From the NCBI GenBank assembly GCA_963708675.1, contig CAVPTO010000004.1, positions 434,001 to 498,000 of the forward strand: a stretch of 64,000 nt of DNA. Reading direction: 5' to 3'. The notes under the pieces were generated by a model, which did no database searches, was not told the origin of the DNA, and saw only the letters and a program-made list of their open reading frames with translations. A program made the translations under genes and the position numbers. The stretch comes from DATAXP01 sp963708675. GTDB lineage: Bacteria > Planctomycetota > Planctomycetia > Pirellulales > PNKZ01. Positions 16,139-25,228 of the stretch are shown here, in pieces. Within the stretch, counting starts at the first letter, position 1. Each line of letters starts with the position of its first letter.

Positions 16139-17613
16139 GGATCCCAGACCTCGTCGGGCTGAATGGCGACTCCTTCGAAATAGGGTATACCGTCGCGAAG
16201 CTCGACAAGACGCGACTTACTTCCTGGGGCCGGAGCGGCGCTTTTCGCAGGCATCAAGTGGCTCATCTCGGATCGGATCGACGCATGTTCCGGCGATGTG
16301 GCAAGGTTTGTCCACTCATTCGGGTCGTTCCTTTCGTCGTACAGCTCTTCGCTGCCGTCGGCGTAGTGAATGTATCGCCAATCGGTCGTACGGACGCTGT
16401 GATTGTCGGGGCCATGCGTCGTGATCGCGGGCCAGGATCGGGCGGCCGCCGAATTCGTCAGTTGTGAGACGAGCGAATGACCTTCGAGGTCATCACGCTT
16501 CGGCAGACCGCACAGGTCGATCAGCGTGGGATAAATGTCGAGCAACTCGGCAGGCTGTGCGCATCGCGCGTTTGCCGAGACGCCAGGACCAGCGAAGATC
16601 AACGGCACACGCGTCGAACGCTCCCAGAGCGTCGTCTTGCCGGTCGCGCCCTTCTCTCCGACGTGCCAGCCGTGATCGCTCCACAGCACCACGATCGTGC
16701 GATCGGCTTGGCCGGACGCTTCGAGAGCATCCATCAATCGGTCGATCTGTGAATCCATGAAACTCGTACACGCGAGATACGACTGCACGAGCGAGGTCCA
16801 CTGATCGTTCGCCTTTAGCCACGACAGTCGCGGCTCGGGCAATCGCCAATTCATGTAACTCGCGAAGCGTGGCAGGTCGTCGCGGTCGTCGGCCTTAACG
16901 GGCGGCAACGTCAGACCATCGGCCGGGAACAAGCTCATCCACTTTTGATTGGCGTAGCAAGGCACGTGCGGCAGGTGAAAGCCGACCGCGAGGAAGAACG
17001 GCTGCTCGCCACTCGCATTGCGAAGTTGCTCGACGGCCCAATCGGCGGTGTGCGCGTCCTTTTCATCCTCATCGCGGTGCTCGAACATGCCCCAATCGAC
17101 TGCGGGATGATTGCCTTCAGGGGTTTCGACGAGCTTCTTCTTCGGCTTCGCGCCCGCTGTGTTCGGCCCAAAGACGGTGAACTCGTTCGGGCGATCTTCC
17201 TTCGGCGGATACGCGCCGTGCCAAATCTTGCCGACCGACATCGTGCGATAGCCGCTCGCCATGAAATGTTGCGGCAGCGAGTCGCGTTCGCGAAGGCGAT
17301 CGACCGTGCGAAACCATGGTTCGAGAGCGTAGATGCCTGTCGTCGACGGTCGCAGGCCCGTGAGCACACTAGTGCGTGATGGGTTGCAAAGCGGCGCCTG
17401 GCAATGAGCGTTGGTGAACAACGTGCCGCGCGAGGCGAGGCGATCCATGTGCGGGGTTCGCGCTTGCGGATGGCCAGCGAGACAGCCGGTCCAATCGTTC
17501 AAATCGTCAATCGCGATGAACAGGACGTTCGGTTTCTTGTCGGCCGCAGGCACCTGACCCACTAGCGAGCAGAATGCGAAAACATAGGCGAGACAACTTC
17601 TTAAAAGCCGCAT
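16135..17613 (-). CDS. Secreted sulfatase, iduronate-2-sulfatase-like (492 aa)
   Basis: Type I formylglycine-dependent sulfatase that hydrolyses sulfate esters, probably on sulfated polysaccharides. A signal peptide (residues 1-23) precedes the metal-binding IDDLNDW segment (Asp35, Asp36), the activation motif C76-N-P-S-R and the later VVLWSDHGWHVGEKG site. The overall layout, including FLAVGFHLPHVP, resembles iduronate-2-sulfatase and choline-sulfatase subfamilies. The ATG at 17613 was chosen because it begins the signal peptide; an in-frame start 45 codons upstream adds an unlikely tail. The exact substrate is unknown. Confidence 0.92.
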   Translation of the reverse strand: MRLLRSCLAYVFAFCSLVGQVPAADKKPNVLFIAIDDLNDWTGCLAGHPQARTPHMDRLASRGTLFTNAHCQAPLCNPSRTSVLTGLRPSTTGIYALEPWFRTVDRLRERDSLPQHFMASGYRTMSVGKIWHGAYPPKEDRPNEFTVFGPNTAGAKPKKKLVETPEGNHPAVDWGMFEHRDEDEKDAHTADWAVEQLRNASGEQPFFLAVGFHLPHVPCYANQKWMSLFPADGLTLPPVKADDRDDLPRFASYMNWRLPEPRLSWLKANDQWTSLVQSYLACTSFMDSQIDRLMDALEASGQADRTIVVLWSDHGWHVGEKGATGKTTLWERSTRVPLIFAGPGVSANARCAQPAELLDIYPTLIDLCGLPKRDDLEGHSLVSQLTNSAAARSWPAITTHGPDNHSVRTTDWRYIHYADGSEELYDERNDPNEWTNLATSPEHASIRSEMSHLMPAKSAAPAPGSKSRLVELRDGIPYFEGVAIQPDEVWDP

Positions 17614-17753
17614 TCCCAAACTCCTCGGGGACACGTTGAATAACCGTACCATTCTCATCGCCGGGAATCCGACAATCAACGACATGCGGCCCGGTGAAAC
17701 CCACTCCCGAGCATTGTTGGTTCTCAGACCGGCAGCACATATCGTCAAATTGT

Positions 17754-18008
17754 TTAGTAATGCGGAGGCTTTTCATCCTCGAGCCGACGAGGCTGAGTCG
17801 TGTCCGTGAGTGCGCGGTCCACTTCGCCTCGGAGCAGTAACATCTGTTGGTCGAGTTGCTCGATGCGCCTTTGCTGCGCCAACAGCACGTCGTTCAAATC
17901 TTGCGCGGTTCGTTCAAGATGGGTGACCAACTCTTCGAGTGAAGTCAATCGTGATTCGTTCGATTTCAAGTTCACGGTGTTCTCCGCGCCCGTCAATCCA
18001 ATGACCAT
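17754..18008 (-). CDS. slyX: SlyX-family small coiled-coil protein (84 aa)
   Basis: The protein is predicted to be a coiled coil for most of its length (LEELVTHLERTAQDLNDVL, then QQRRIEQLDQQMLLL) and ends in PPHY, the conserved C terminus of SlyX proteins. Function in the family is not well defined. The ATG at 18008 was chosen because homologous sequence begins shortly after; the frame is open further upstream but that part is not SlyX-like. It is transcribed divergently from the pterin dehydratase gene. Confidence 0.8.
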   Translation of the reverse strand: MVIGLTGAENTVNLKSNESRLTSLEELVTHLERTAQDLNDVLLAQQRRIEQLDQQMLLLRGEVDRALTDTTQPRRLEDEKPPHY

Positions 18009-18090
18009 GCGATTCAAGTCGCACACATTGACTAGAATGTTAGCAGCTGTGTCGAGCTGGTATTGGAACCTTGGCTGAATGGAACGAACT

Positions 18091-18453
18091 ATGGAAACGC
18101 AAGCGGCGGAACAACTCGTACACAAGAAATGTAAACCCTGCGAAGGCGGCGTCGACCGCTACACTCGCAGCGACGCGGAATTGCAACTTGCGAAGCTCAA
18201 CGGATGGCGCATTACTCACGATGGCCAGCGCATTCGCAAAGACTGGACGGTCCGCGCGTTCGCGGACGGCATTCGGTTCTTCAATGCGGTCGCTCAGTTG
18301 GCCGAAAGCGAGCAACATCACCCGGACTTGCATCTCGAAGGGTATCGAAACGTGTGGATCGAGTTGTGGACGCACGCGATCCAGGGACTGTCGGAGAACG
18401 ACTTCATTCTGGCCGCCAAGATCGACCAGTTGCCGATCGTACTCAAGGGGTGA
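18091..18453 (+). CDS. phhB: 4a-hydroxytetrahydrobiopterin dehydratase (pterin-4a-carbinolamine dehydratase, 120 aa)
   Basis: The enzyme dehydrates 4a-hydroxytetrahydropterin, recycling the cofactor of aromatic amino-acid hydroxylases; in bacteria lacking such hydroxylases it may have other pterin roles. The signature EQHHPDLH with histidines 76, 77 and 81 and the C-terminal WTHAIQGLSENDFILAAKID are characteristic. Length is normal. Two possible starts exist (18079 and 18091); the second is used here. No phenylalanine hydroxylase gene is nearby. Confidence 0.93.
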   Translation: METQAAEQLVHKKCKPCEGGVDRYTRSDAELQLAKLNGWRITHDGQRIRKDWTVRAFADGIRFFNAVAQLAESEQHHPDLHLEGYRNVWIELWTHAIQGLSENDFILAAKIDQLPIVLKG

Positions 18454-18574
18454 ATGCCCTTTGGCCGTTTTGGCCGGGTTGTGGCGTGCTAGCGTGGCGG
18501 CGAGGTTGCTGTTCTATCTAGGGAGACATGCTCCTATACTCCCGCGTCATTTTCTGTACCCAGGAGTCGCGCTG

Positions 18575-19126
18575 ATGCCATGGATGGCTTCTCATCGCAG
18601 GCTGGTTGTCGCCGCGAGCGTATTGGGAATGGGGCTGCTTGCTGCCGCGGCGGTTGTGGTCGGGCATCTGCCCAAGCACACGGACGTTCTTCGTCGCACG
18701 GCGGCCAAGTCGGCTACTGTGGCCTTCGAGGCGTCGGACGAACAGGCGGAGTACTCAGTTGACTTGCTACCGAACCTTTTGGGCCCAGGTATGCCCGACA
18801 CAGCGCAGATGATTGTCGAGGCGGTCACCCGAGCGGGACTCGACGTGGTCGGTTCGTCGACTTTCGGCGAAACGACGATCGGCACATCGTCTGAGGAAGG
18901 CGAGAACAGCCGGGATCTACTCTTGGCCGCGCTGCGACGTCAGGAGCCGGAAATCGCTTCGGCGCTGAAGGCATGGCAAACCTGGCGTCAACTGAGCCGG
19001 CAGCTCGAAGAATCGGCCGCGATGCTCGAAGGGCTGCATTCCTACGAGCAAGCCGACGTTTTGCGCACCGCAGCCGAGCAACTGCGTCGCGACGCCCGTG
19101 CCGCTGAAGGCACGATGTTGCGGTAG
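18575..19126 (+). CDS. Hypothetical exported or membrane-anchored protein (183 aa)
   Basis: A hydrophobic segment at residues 11-30 makes an N-terminal anchor or signal. The remainder is hydrophilic: a central part containing LLPNLLGPGMPDTAQM and a helical C-terminal half rich in Leu, Glu, Gln and Arg (about 110-180). A CAGGAG ribosome-binding site lies eight bases before the ATG. No family was recognised. The predicted coil at the end suggests it may contact another envelope protein. Confidence 0.65.
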   Translation: MPWMASHRRLVVAASVLGMGLLAAAAVVVGHLPKHTDVLRRTAAKSATVAFEASDEQAEYSVDLLPNLLGPGMPDTAQMIVEAVTRAGLDVVGSSTFGETTIGTSSEEGENSRDLLLAALRRQEPEIASALKAWQTWRQLSRQLEESAAMLEGLHSYEQADVLRTAAEQLRRDARAAEGTMLR

Positions 19127-19253
19127 CCGGACAACTCGATCTGCCTTGGCTCATGCTGGGCAACCGCTGCGCCGCGTGAAATAATAGCCCTCTCGGATGC
19201 GTCGTCAGTTCAACGACAATCCGTCGGTTGAACACCTCAGAGGGTTCCGTCTC

Positions 19254-20765
19254 ATGCGTCGGTGCGCCTGGATCTCGGTCTTTACGTTCGCGTTCTTAAT
19301 GTTTGGCCAAGTCGCAGCCTTCGCGGCCGACCGCCCTAACATTCTGTTTGTCATTTACGACGACTGGGGCTGGAACCACGCGGGCGCGTATGGCTGTTCG
19401 TGGGTGAAGACACCGAACTTCGACCGCATTGCCCGCGAGGGAGCACTGTTCCAGAACTGCTTCACGTCGAATCCAAAGTGCAGCCCTTGCCGAGCGAGCA
19501 TTCTGACGGGACGCAATACGTGGCAACTCGAAGAGGCCTGCTGCCATCACGGTTTGTTCTCGGCCAAATTCGCCGTTTATCCCGACCTGCTAGAGCAAGC
19601 GGGTTACGTTGTCGGATTGACGGGCAAAGGTTGGGGCCCCGGCGACTTTAAGGAGGGCGGGTTCAAGCGTAACCCGGCCGGTCCGAGCTTCGACGAGCGA
19701 AAGTTCAAACCGCCCACAGCAGCGATGGGGCGCATCGATTGCGCCGGCAACTTCGAGGAGTTCCTTTCGACGCGCGACAAGAACAAGCCGTTCTGCTTCT
19801 GGATGGGTTTTGTCGAGCCGCATCGTGCTTACGAAGAAGGTTCGGGACTCAGCGCAGGCAAGAGCCTTTCGGACGTCACGGTGCCTGCGTACTTCCCTGA
19901 CACACCGGTCGTGCGAAGCGACATGCTCGACTACGCGGTTGAAGTCGAATGGGGCGATCAGCAGGTGGGCCGCACGTTGGCCGCACTCGAGGCCGCCGGC
20001 GAATTGGAAAATACGCTGATCGTCGTGACGAGCGATCATGGCATGCCGTTCCCTCGCGTGAAGGGGCAGATCTTTGAAGACGGCTTCCACCTGCCGCTGG
20101 CTATGCGGTGGGGCAAGGGCATCAAGCCAGGCCGCAAGATCGACGACTTCATCAACGTGCGTGACTTCGCCCCCACGTTCCTCGAACTGGCTGGACTGAA
20201 AGTCCACGAGCAAATGTCAGGGCACAGCCTGACGAAGATTCTGAAGGCGGAGAAATCGGGCACGATCGAACCCGACCGCAATGTGATGCTCGTCGGCAAA
20301 GAACGTCACGATCTCGGTCGACCGAACGATTGGGGCTATCCGGTACGCGCGATTCGCACGCCTGAATACCTTTACATTCTCAACTACTTCCCCGAGCGCT
20401 GGCCCGCCTGCGACCCTGAGACCGATTACGGCAACTGCGATCCCAGTCCCACGAAGGAATTGCTCAAAGCGCTGGGCGGTTACTTCTACGACATCGCCTT
20501 CGCCAAGCGTCCAGACGAAATGCTGTATCGCATTAGCGAAGACCGCGAGTGCATCTACAATCTGGCGACCGATCCGTTCTACGCACCCAAGGCCAAGGAA
20601 CTTCGCGAACAAATGCTCGCGATGCTGCGTGAGGAGAAGGATCCGCGCGCCCTTGGCAACGGCCGCATCTTTGACACCTACGAGTACTCGGGCTCGCGAA
20701 AGAAGAGCTACGAGACTTGGTTGAACGAGCAAACCGTGGGTCAAGGCAATATCAGCGGGAAGTAA
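19254..20765 (+). CDS. Secreted sulfatase with CSPCR activation motif (503 aa)
   Basis: A signal peptide (residues 1-25) leads into a sulfatase core with ILFVIYDDWGW (metal-binding aspartates), the activation site C76-S-P-C-R and the later VVTSDHGMPFPRVKG segment. It resembles the heparan N-sulfatase (sulfamidase)-like group, including the long C-terminal region with ERWPACDPETDYGNCDPSPTKE. The usual Ser of CxPSR is replaced by Cys; the residues needed by the aerobic formylglycine-generating enzyme (Cys, Pro, Arg) remain. The ATG at 19254 begins the signal peptide. It is followed within 100 bases by another sulfatase gene. Confidence 0.92.
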   Translation: MRRCAWISVFTFAFLMFGQVAAFAADRPNILFVIYDDWGWNHAGAYGCSWVKTPNFDRIAREGALFQNCFTSNPKCSPCRASILTGRNTWQLEEACCHHGLFSAKFAVYPDLLEQAGYVVGLTGKGWGPGDFKEGGFKRNPAGPSFDERKFKPPTAAMGRIDCAGNFEEFLSTRDKNKPFCFWMGFVEPHRAYEEGSGLSAGKSLSDVTVPAYFPDTPVVRSDMLDYAVEVEWGDQQVGRTLAALEAAGELENTLIVVTSDHGMPFPRVKGQIFEDGFHLPLAMRWGKGIKPGRKIDDFINVRDFAPTFLELAGLKVHEQMSGHSLTKILKAEKSGTIEPDRNVMLVGKERHDLGRPNDWGYPVRAIRTPEYLYILNYFPERWPACDPETDYGNCDPSPTKELLKALGGYFYDIAFAKRPDEMLYRISEDRECIYNLATDPFYAPKAKELREQMLAMLREEKDPRALGNGRIFDTYEYSGSRKKSYETWLNEQTVGQGNISGK

Positions 20766-20859
20766 TCTCTAAATGGCGTCAGCATGGACGGCAGTGCCGC
20801 CTCGAGCGGCGTCCGAAAACGGTCATCCGCTCGCTGCTTCGAGAATCGCGAGAGCATTC

Positions 20860-22244
20860 ATGGCGTCCCGCATCGCTTTTTCTGGCGTCATCGTGGCGCT
20901 GGCCGCGACGTTTCTGATTGCGACATCACATTCTGCCTTCGCTACAGCGGAGGGTCGCCCGAACATCGTTTTCGTCCTTGTCGACGACATGGGCTACGCC
21001 GATCTCGGCTGCTACGGTGCGACCGACATCCGAACACCCAATATCGACCGACTTGCGCATGAGGGCGTGAAGTTCACGGACTTCTACGCCAATGCGCCGG
21101 TTTGTTCGCCGACGCGGTGTGCCTTCATGACCGGTCGATGGCAGCAACGCGTGGGACTCGAGTGGGCGATGGGTTACACCGCTCAGCAACAACGGAAAGT
21201 CGACGGACAATGGGTCGACGAGCCCGATATGCACGCCCTCGGATTGCCGACGGGTGAGGTCACGATCGGCGAGCTCATGAAGAAGGCCGGCTACGCGACC
21301 GCGGCGTTCGGCAAATGGCACCTCGGCTTCAAGCCTGAATACAATCCCGTCCGACGCGGCTTCGATGAATACTTCGGCACCCTGCTCGGGCATGCCGACT
21401 ACTACCGCTATCGCTATTACGACGGAACGTACGAGCTACGCGATGGCGAGAAGCCGGTCGAGGCCGACGGATATCTGACGGACCTTCTCAATCAGCACGC
21501 GGTCGAGTGCATCCGCGCCACGCCAAGGAACCGTTCTTTATTTACTTGCCGCATCAGGCGGTGCACTCGCCGTATCAGCCGCCCGATCGTCCGGAGCCGC
21601 CTGTTTCGAAAGAGACGATGGACCAAGGCGATCGCGCAACTTACGCCGCCATGCTCGAAAAAGTTGACGAAGGCGTGGGCATGATTCTCGCGGAACTCGA
21701 GCGACAAGGCATCGCGGACAACACCTTGATCGTCCTGTCGAGCGACAACGGCGGCGCGCACTACAGCGACAACTCGCCGCTGTTCAATGGCAAGGCATCG
21801 CTATGGGAGGGTGGCATTCGCGTGCCGTGCGTCGCACGCTGGCCCGCCAAGTTGCAGGCCGGCAAGGTCACGCATCAACCGGCGATCACGATGGATCTGA
21901 CCGCTACGTTCCTGTCGATGGCCCGCGGCGCGGCAGCTCCGGACCGGCCGCTCGATGGAATCGATCTGATCCCGATTCTTACGGGTCAGCAGCCAGAACG
22001 ATCTCGCACGCTTTGCTGGCGTATCAATCGTAACACTCGCGTTCAAAAGGCCATACGACATGGGCCATGGAAATACGTTCAAGACGGCGGCTACCTCAGC
22101 TTCCTCTATAACTTGGAGGACGACATCAGCGAGCGCAAGAACCTCTCTTTTCGGCATCCCGAGATCGTACGGGACCTGAAGCAAAAGCTGGCGGCCTGGG
22201 AATCCGATGTCGACGCAAGCGAGAAGGACATCTTCATTCACTGA
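20860..22244 (+). pseudogene. Secreted arylsulfatase, frameshifted
   Basis: Two frames make one sulfatase: 20860-about 21520 (signal peptide, VLVDDMGYADLGCYG, activation motif C82-S-P-T-R, AAFGKWHLG and GFDEYFG) and about 21515-22244 (AKEPFFIYLPHQAVHSPY, LSSDNGGAHYSDN and a typical C terminus). One base is missing near 21510-21530, between HAVECIR and AKEPFF. The whole protein would be about 460 residues, normal for arylsulfatase A-type enzymes. An upstream ATG at 20773 is also in frame. The break may be real or an assembly error. Confidence 0.85.
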
Positions 22245-22278
22245 GCCGTATTCGCCATTTGTCGGTCGGCGCAAATCG

Positions 22279-22307
22279 TTGGTAGTCAAGCACCTCGGCG
22301 ATATACT
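22279..22307 (+). promoter_or_regulatory. Putative promoter of the DUF1592/DUF1552 operon
   Basis: TTGGTA (22279-22284) and TATACT (22302-22307) are spaced by 17 bases. The start of transcription would fall about 100 bases ahead of the ATG at 22416. Confidence 0.45.
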
Positions 22308-22415
22308 CAATATTCTCACGATTGTCGCGACATTTAGCGCGTCGTATAAGCTTGCCCCGCGCCTTTCGCAACGTCTCGAATTCCGAAATTCCTTCCCGCC
22401 CGGTTTCGATAGCCG

Positions 22416-25184
22416 ATGTCCTTGTCCATTTCGCCAACGCTGACGTTGCGCGTTTTACTCGTCTTCGTCCTTGGCCCGTCCTCGACCTTCGCGGCTGAGG
22501 CGAACGAGCGACTCCTCGAAAAGTACTGCCTTCGCTGCCACAACCCAGAGAAGCACGAGGCCGATATCGATCTGACGCATCTCAGTCCGCGGGCACGGTC
22601 TCTGCGCGAGCGGAAACTGTGGCAACGCGTCCTCATTCAACTGGAAAGTGAGGAGATGCCTCCCGACAATCCGCTGCCTACGGATGCCGAGCGACAACAG
22701 TTGTCTGCGTGGGCTGAGAAAGCGCTTGAAATCGATTGGTCGAAGGTGCGTGACCCCGGCCGCGTGACCCTGCCTCGCCTCACGCGTGATGAATACAACA
22801 ACACGATGCGCGACCTGCTTGGCATCGACCTGCAGCCTGGCAGCGAATTCTCTCCCGACGGAGAAGGCGGCAACGGTTTCAATACTGATCGCGACGCCCT
22901 GTTTCTCACGCCAGCCCTGTTGGAGAAGTATCTCGCCGCGGCCGAGTCGGCGCTCAGCGGCGTCATCGCTCTCGAACACGAGCCGATGAGCCGGCGTTAC
23001 GAAAGCGAAGCCATGTTCATGACTGAAACGAAAAGTGTCCCGGAGGACTTCGGCGATGGTTTCAAAGGCTACGTGCTCAATCGCGGACAGATGACGCTTT
23101 ACGAGTCGGTCCCCTTTCCTTCCGACGGCTTCTATCGCTTCACGGTGCGTTTGCGCTCCGTTGGCGGGCCCTCTGGAACGAGACTGCGCATCGACGGAGA
23201 TACCAAGGGCGACCTCTTCACCGCTTCCGCGATGGGCGAAACGGTCGAGCTTGTGACCCGGGTCAAAGGTGGAACTCACCAGATGACTTGGAATATCGAG
23301 CTACCTTCGGCCGATCTCGCGCGAAAACTTCGCACCAAGGCCGAGGCGGAACTCGGTGCAGTTGCCAAGCAGGCTCCTCAATTCAGGCAACTGCCCGAAA
23401 ACGCGGCGGACCTCGTGAACCGTCACTCGCCGCAAAATGCGCCGAAGTACCCCGCAACAGGTACTGAATCGAAGAAACTTCAGCTACTGATTAAAGACCT
23501 CGACCGCGCAGCTTCCAGCGTGCAACGTCCGTTCGAATGGTTGCATTTGTTAGGAACCGAGGGCAATCCGTGGGAGATCGTTCGGTTCAAACGCATGATC
23601 GCCGAGCGAAGCGTTGCCGTTGACGTGGCAAAGGCCGCGCTCGCGCTTGAGTTGGGACAGTCGGTCGAGGAACTCAACACAGTCTATGAAACGCAGAATC
23701 GTGGCAAACTTCTGCGGAACACACGACTGTTAGAAGCAGTTGCAGCGGTCGACGACGAATACGTCGGAAAAATGTCCCAACTCGTGTCGTCGTCGCGCTC
23801 GATGAGCACGAAACAAAAGGGGCCAGGCACGATCGCGGTCGATTGGATTGACATTCAGGGGCCAATTCATCCGGAAGGTTCGGAAGCGAAGACTCAAGTG
23901 TTCGTCGCTCGGCCAAGCGACAATCGTTCGGCGAGAGCTGCGGCTCAGGCGATCTTGCAAGATTTCTTGCCGCGGGCCTTCCGACGGCCTGTGTCGGAAA
24001 GCGATGCGGCGCGCTACCTCGCGTTGTTCGATCGCGGGCAAGAGCAAGGCGACGCGTTCGAGCCGTCCGTCAAGCTGATGCTGACAGCGGTGCTCTGCTC
24101 ACCGCACTTCCTGTATCGCAACGAACTTGGCGCGGCCAAGGGCGAGTATCGTCTCGACGACTATCAACTCGCGTCGCGGTTGTCGTATTTCCTGTGGATG
24201 ACGATGCCTGACGACGCACTGATGCAAGCAGCCGCCTCCGGCGGTCTGCACGAACCGCAGACTTTGAATGCTCAAGTTGACCGCATGCTCGCCGATCCGC
24301 GTGCGCGGGCATTTGTCGCGTCGTTTCTCGGCCAATGGCTTGGCTTCAGCTCGCTAGGAAGCAGCGTCGTTCCCGACGCTAAGAAGTTTCCACAGTTCAC
24401 GCCCGAGCTGTGCGAGGCGATGAAGCAGGAAACAGTCCTCGCGTTTGAATCGCTGATGCGTGACGGCGGCAGCGTGCTTGAATTGGTCGACTCTCGACAT
24501 ACGTGGCTCAATGAAACCTTGGCTCGTCACTACGAGATTGAAGGCGTTGAAGGTGACGAAATGCGTCGCGTGGCGTTGAACGACCCGAATCGCGGCGGCC
24601 TGCTGGGAATGGCCAGCGTGCTGACGGCGACTTCCAGTCCGACACGCACGAATCCCGTGATTCGAGGAAAATGGGTTCTCGAAACGCTCCTGGGAGAAAC
24701 GATTCCCGAGCCCCCGGCCGACGCGGGGACGTTGGACCCCGAGGCCGGCGAAGCACGCGGCAAGTCACTGCGAGAAGAGTTGCTCGTTCATCGCCGCAAT
24801 CCTTCGTGCGCCACGTGTCATAACAAGCTCGATCCGATCGGTTTCGGCCTGGAGAACTTCGACGCCATCGGACGCTTTCGCACGGAAGAGGCCGGGAATG
24901 CCGTCGATAGCGAGGGGCGACTGCCCGGCGGCGCGATGTTCCACGGCGCCGCAGAACTTAAGGACGTGCTCTTGGCCGAGCGCCGCGATGCATTCGTGCG
25001 CAATCTCGTCGAGCGTTTGCTGAGTTTCGCCCTCGGTAGGCAACTCAAGCTTTACGACGAATCCGCCATCAAGACCATTTGCGAAGCACTCGAGCGTGAT
25101 GAGTTCTCGGCACGGTCGCTGATTCAACAAGTTGTGCTGAGTTACCCGTTTCAGTATCAAAACAACAAACCGCGAGCGCGTTAG
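22416..25184 (+). CDS. Planctomycete cytochrome-type protein, PSCyt1-DUF1587-DUF1595-DUF1592-DUF1588-DUF1585 (922 aa)
   Basis: After a signal peptide (about residues 1-27) comes a single c-type heme site, CLRCH (38-42). The family-defining blocks follow in the usual order: the DUF1587 block RLTRDEYNNTMRDLLG, a carbohydrate-binding-like middle, the DUF1595/1592 block with FLPRAFRRPVSE and SRLSYFLWMTMPDD, the DUF1588 block with TSSPTRTNPVIRGKWVLE and CATCHNKLDPIGFGLENFD, and the DUF1585 end LVERLLSFALGR. Such proteins are abundant in planctomycetes, nearly always next to a DUF1552 partner as here. They are thought to act in periplasmic redox or polysaccharide breakdown, but no reaction is established. 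Confidence 0.92.
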   Translation: MSLSISPTLTLRVLLVFVLGPSSTFAAEANERLLEKYCLRCHNPEKHEADIDLTHLSPRARSLRERKLWQRVLIQLESEEMPPDNPLPTDAERQQLSAWAEKALEIDWSKVRDPGRVTLPRLTRDEYNNTMRDLLGIDLQPGSEFSPDGEGGNGFNTDRDALFLTPALLEKYLAAAESALSGVIALEHEPMSRRYESEAMFMTETKSVPEDFGDGFKGYVLNRGQMTLYESVPFPSDGFYRFTVRLRSVGGPSGTRLRIDGDTKGDLFTASAMGETVELVTRVKGGTHQMTWNIELPSADLARKLRTKAEAELGAVAKQAPQFRQLPENAADLVNRHSPQNAPKYPATGTESKKLQLLIKDLDRAASSVQRPFEWLHLLGTEGNPWEIVRFKRMIAERSVAVDVAKAALALELGQSVEELNTVYETQNRGKLLRNTRLLEAVAAVDDEYVGKMSQLVSSSRSMSTKQKGPGTIAVDWIDIQGPIHPEGSEAKTQVFVARPSDNRSARAAAQAILQDFLPRAFRRPVSESDAARYLALFDRGQEQGDAFEPSVKLMLTAVLCSPHFLYRNELGAAKGEYRLDDYQLASRLSYFLWMTMPDDALMQAAASGGLHEPQTLNAQVDRMLADPRARAFVASFLGQWLGFSSLGSSVVPDAKKFPQFTPELCEAMKQETVLAFESLMRDGGSVLELVDSRHTWLNETLARHYEIEGVEGDEMRRVALNDPNRGGLLGMASVLTATSSPTRTNPVIRGKWVLETLLGETIPEPPADAGTLDPEAGEARGKSLREELLVHRRNPSCATCHNKLDPIGFGLENFDAIGRFRTEEAGNAVDSEGRLPGGAMFHGAAELKDVLLAERRDAFVRNLVERLLSFALGRQLKLYDESAIKTICEALERDEFSARSLIQQVVLSYPFQYQNNKPRAR

Positions 25185-25228
25185 CGTTGCTCGGCCACAT
25201 TGCCAGTTGGTTGAAGGAGTTGCTCCCG

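Noticed and set aside
17614..17748. Upstream extension of the sulfatase to an earlier start at 17748
   Set aside because: The added 45 residues are not signal-like and would sit in front of a good signal peptide beginning at 17613.
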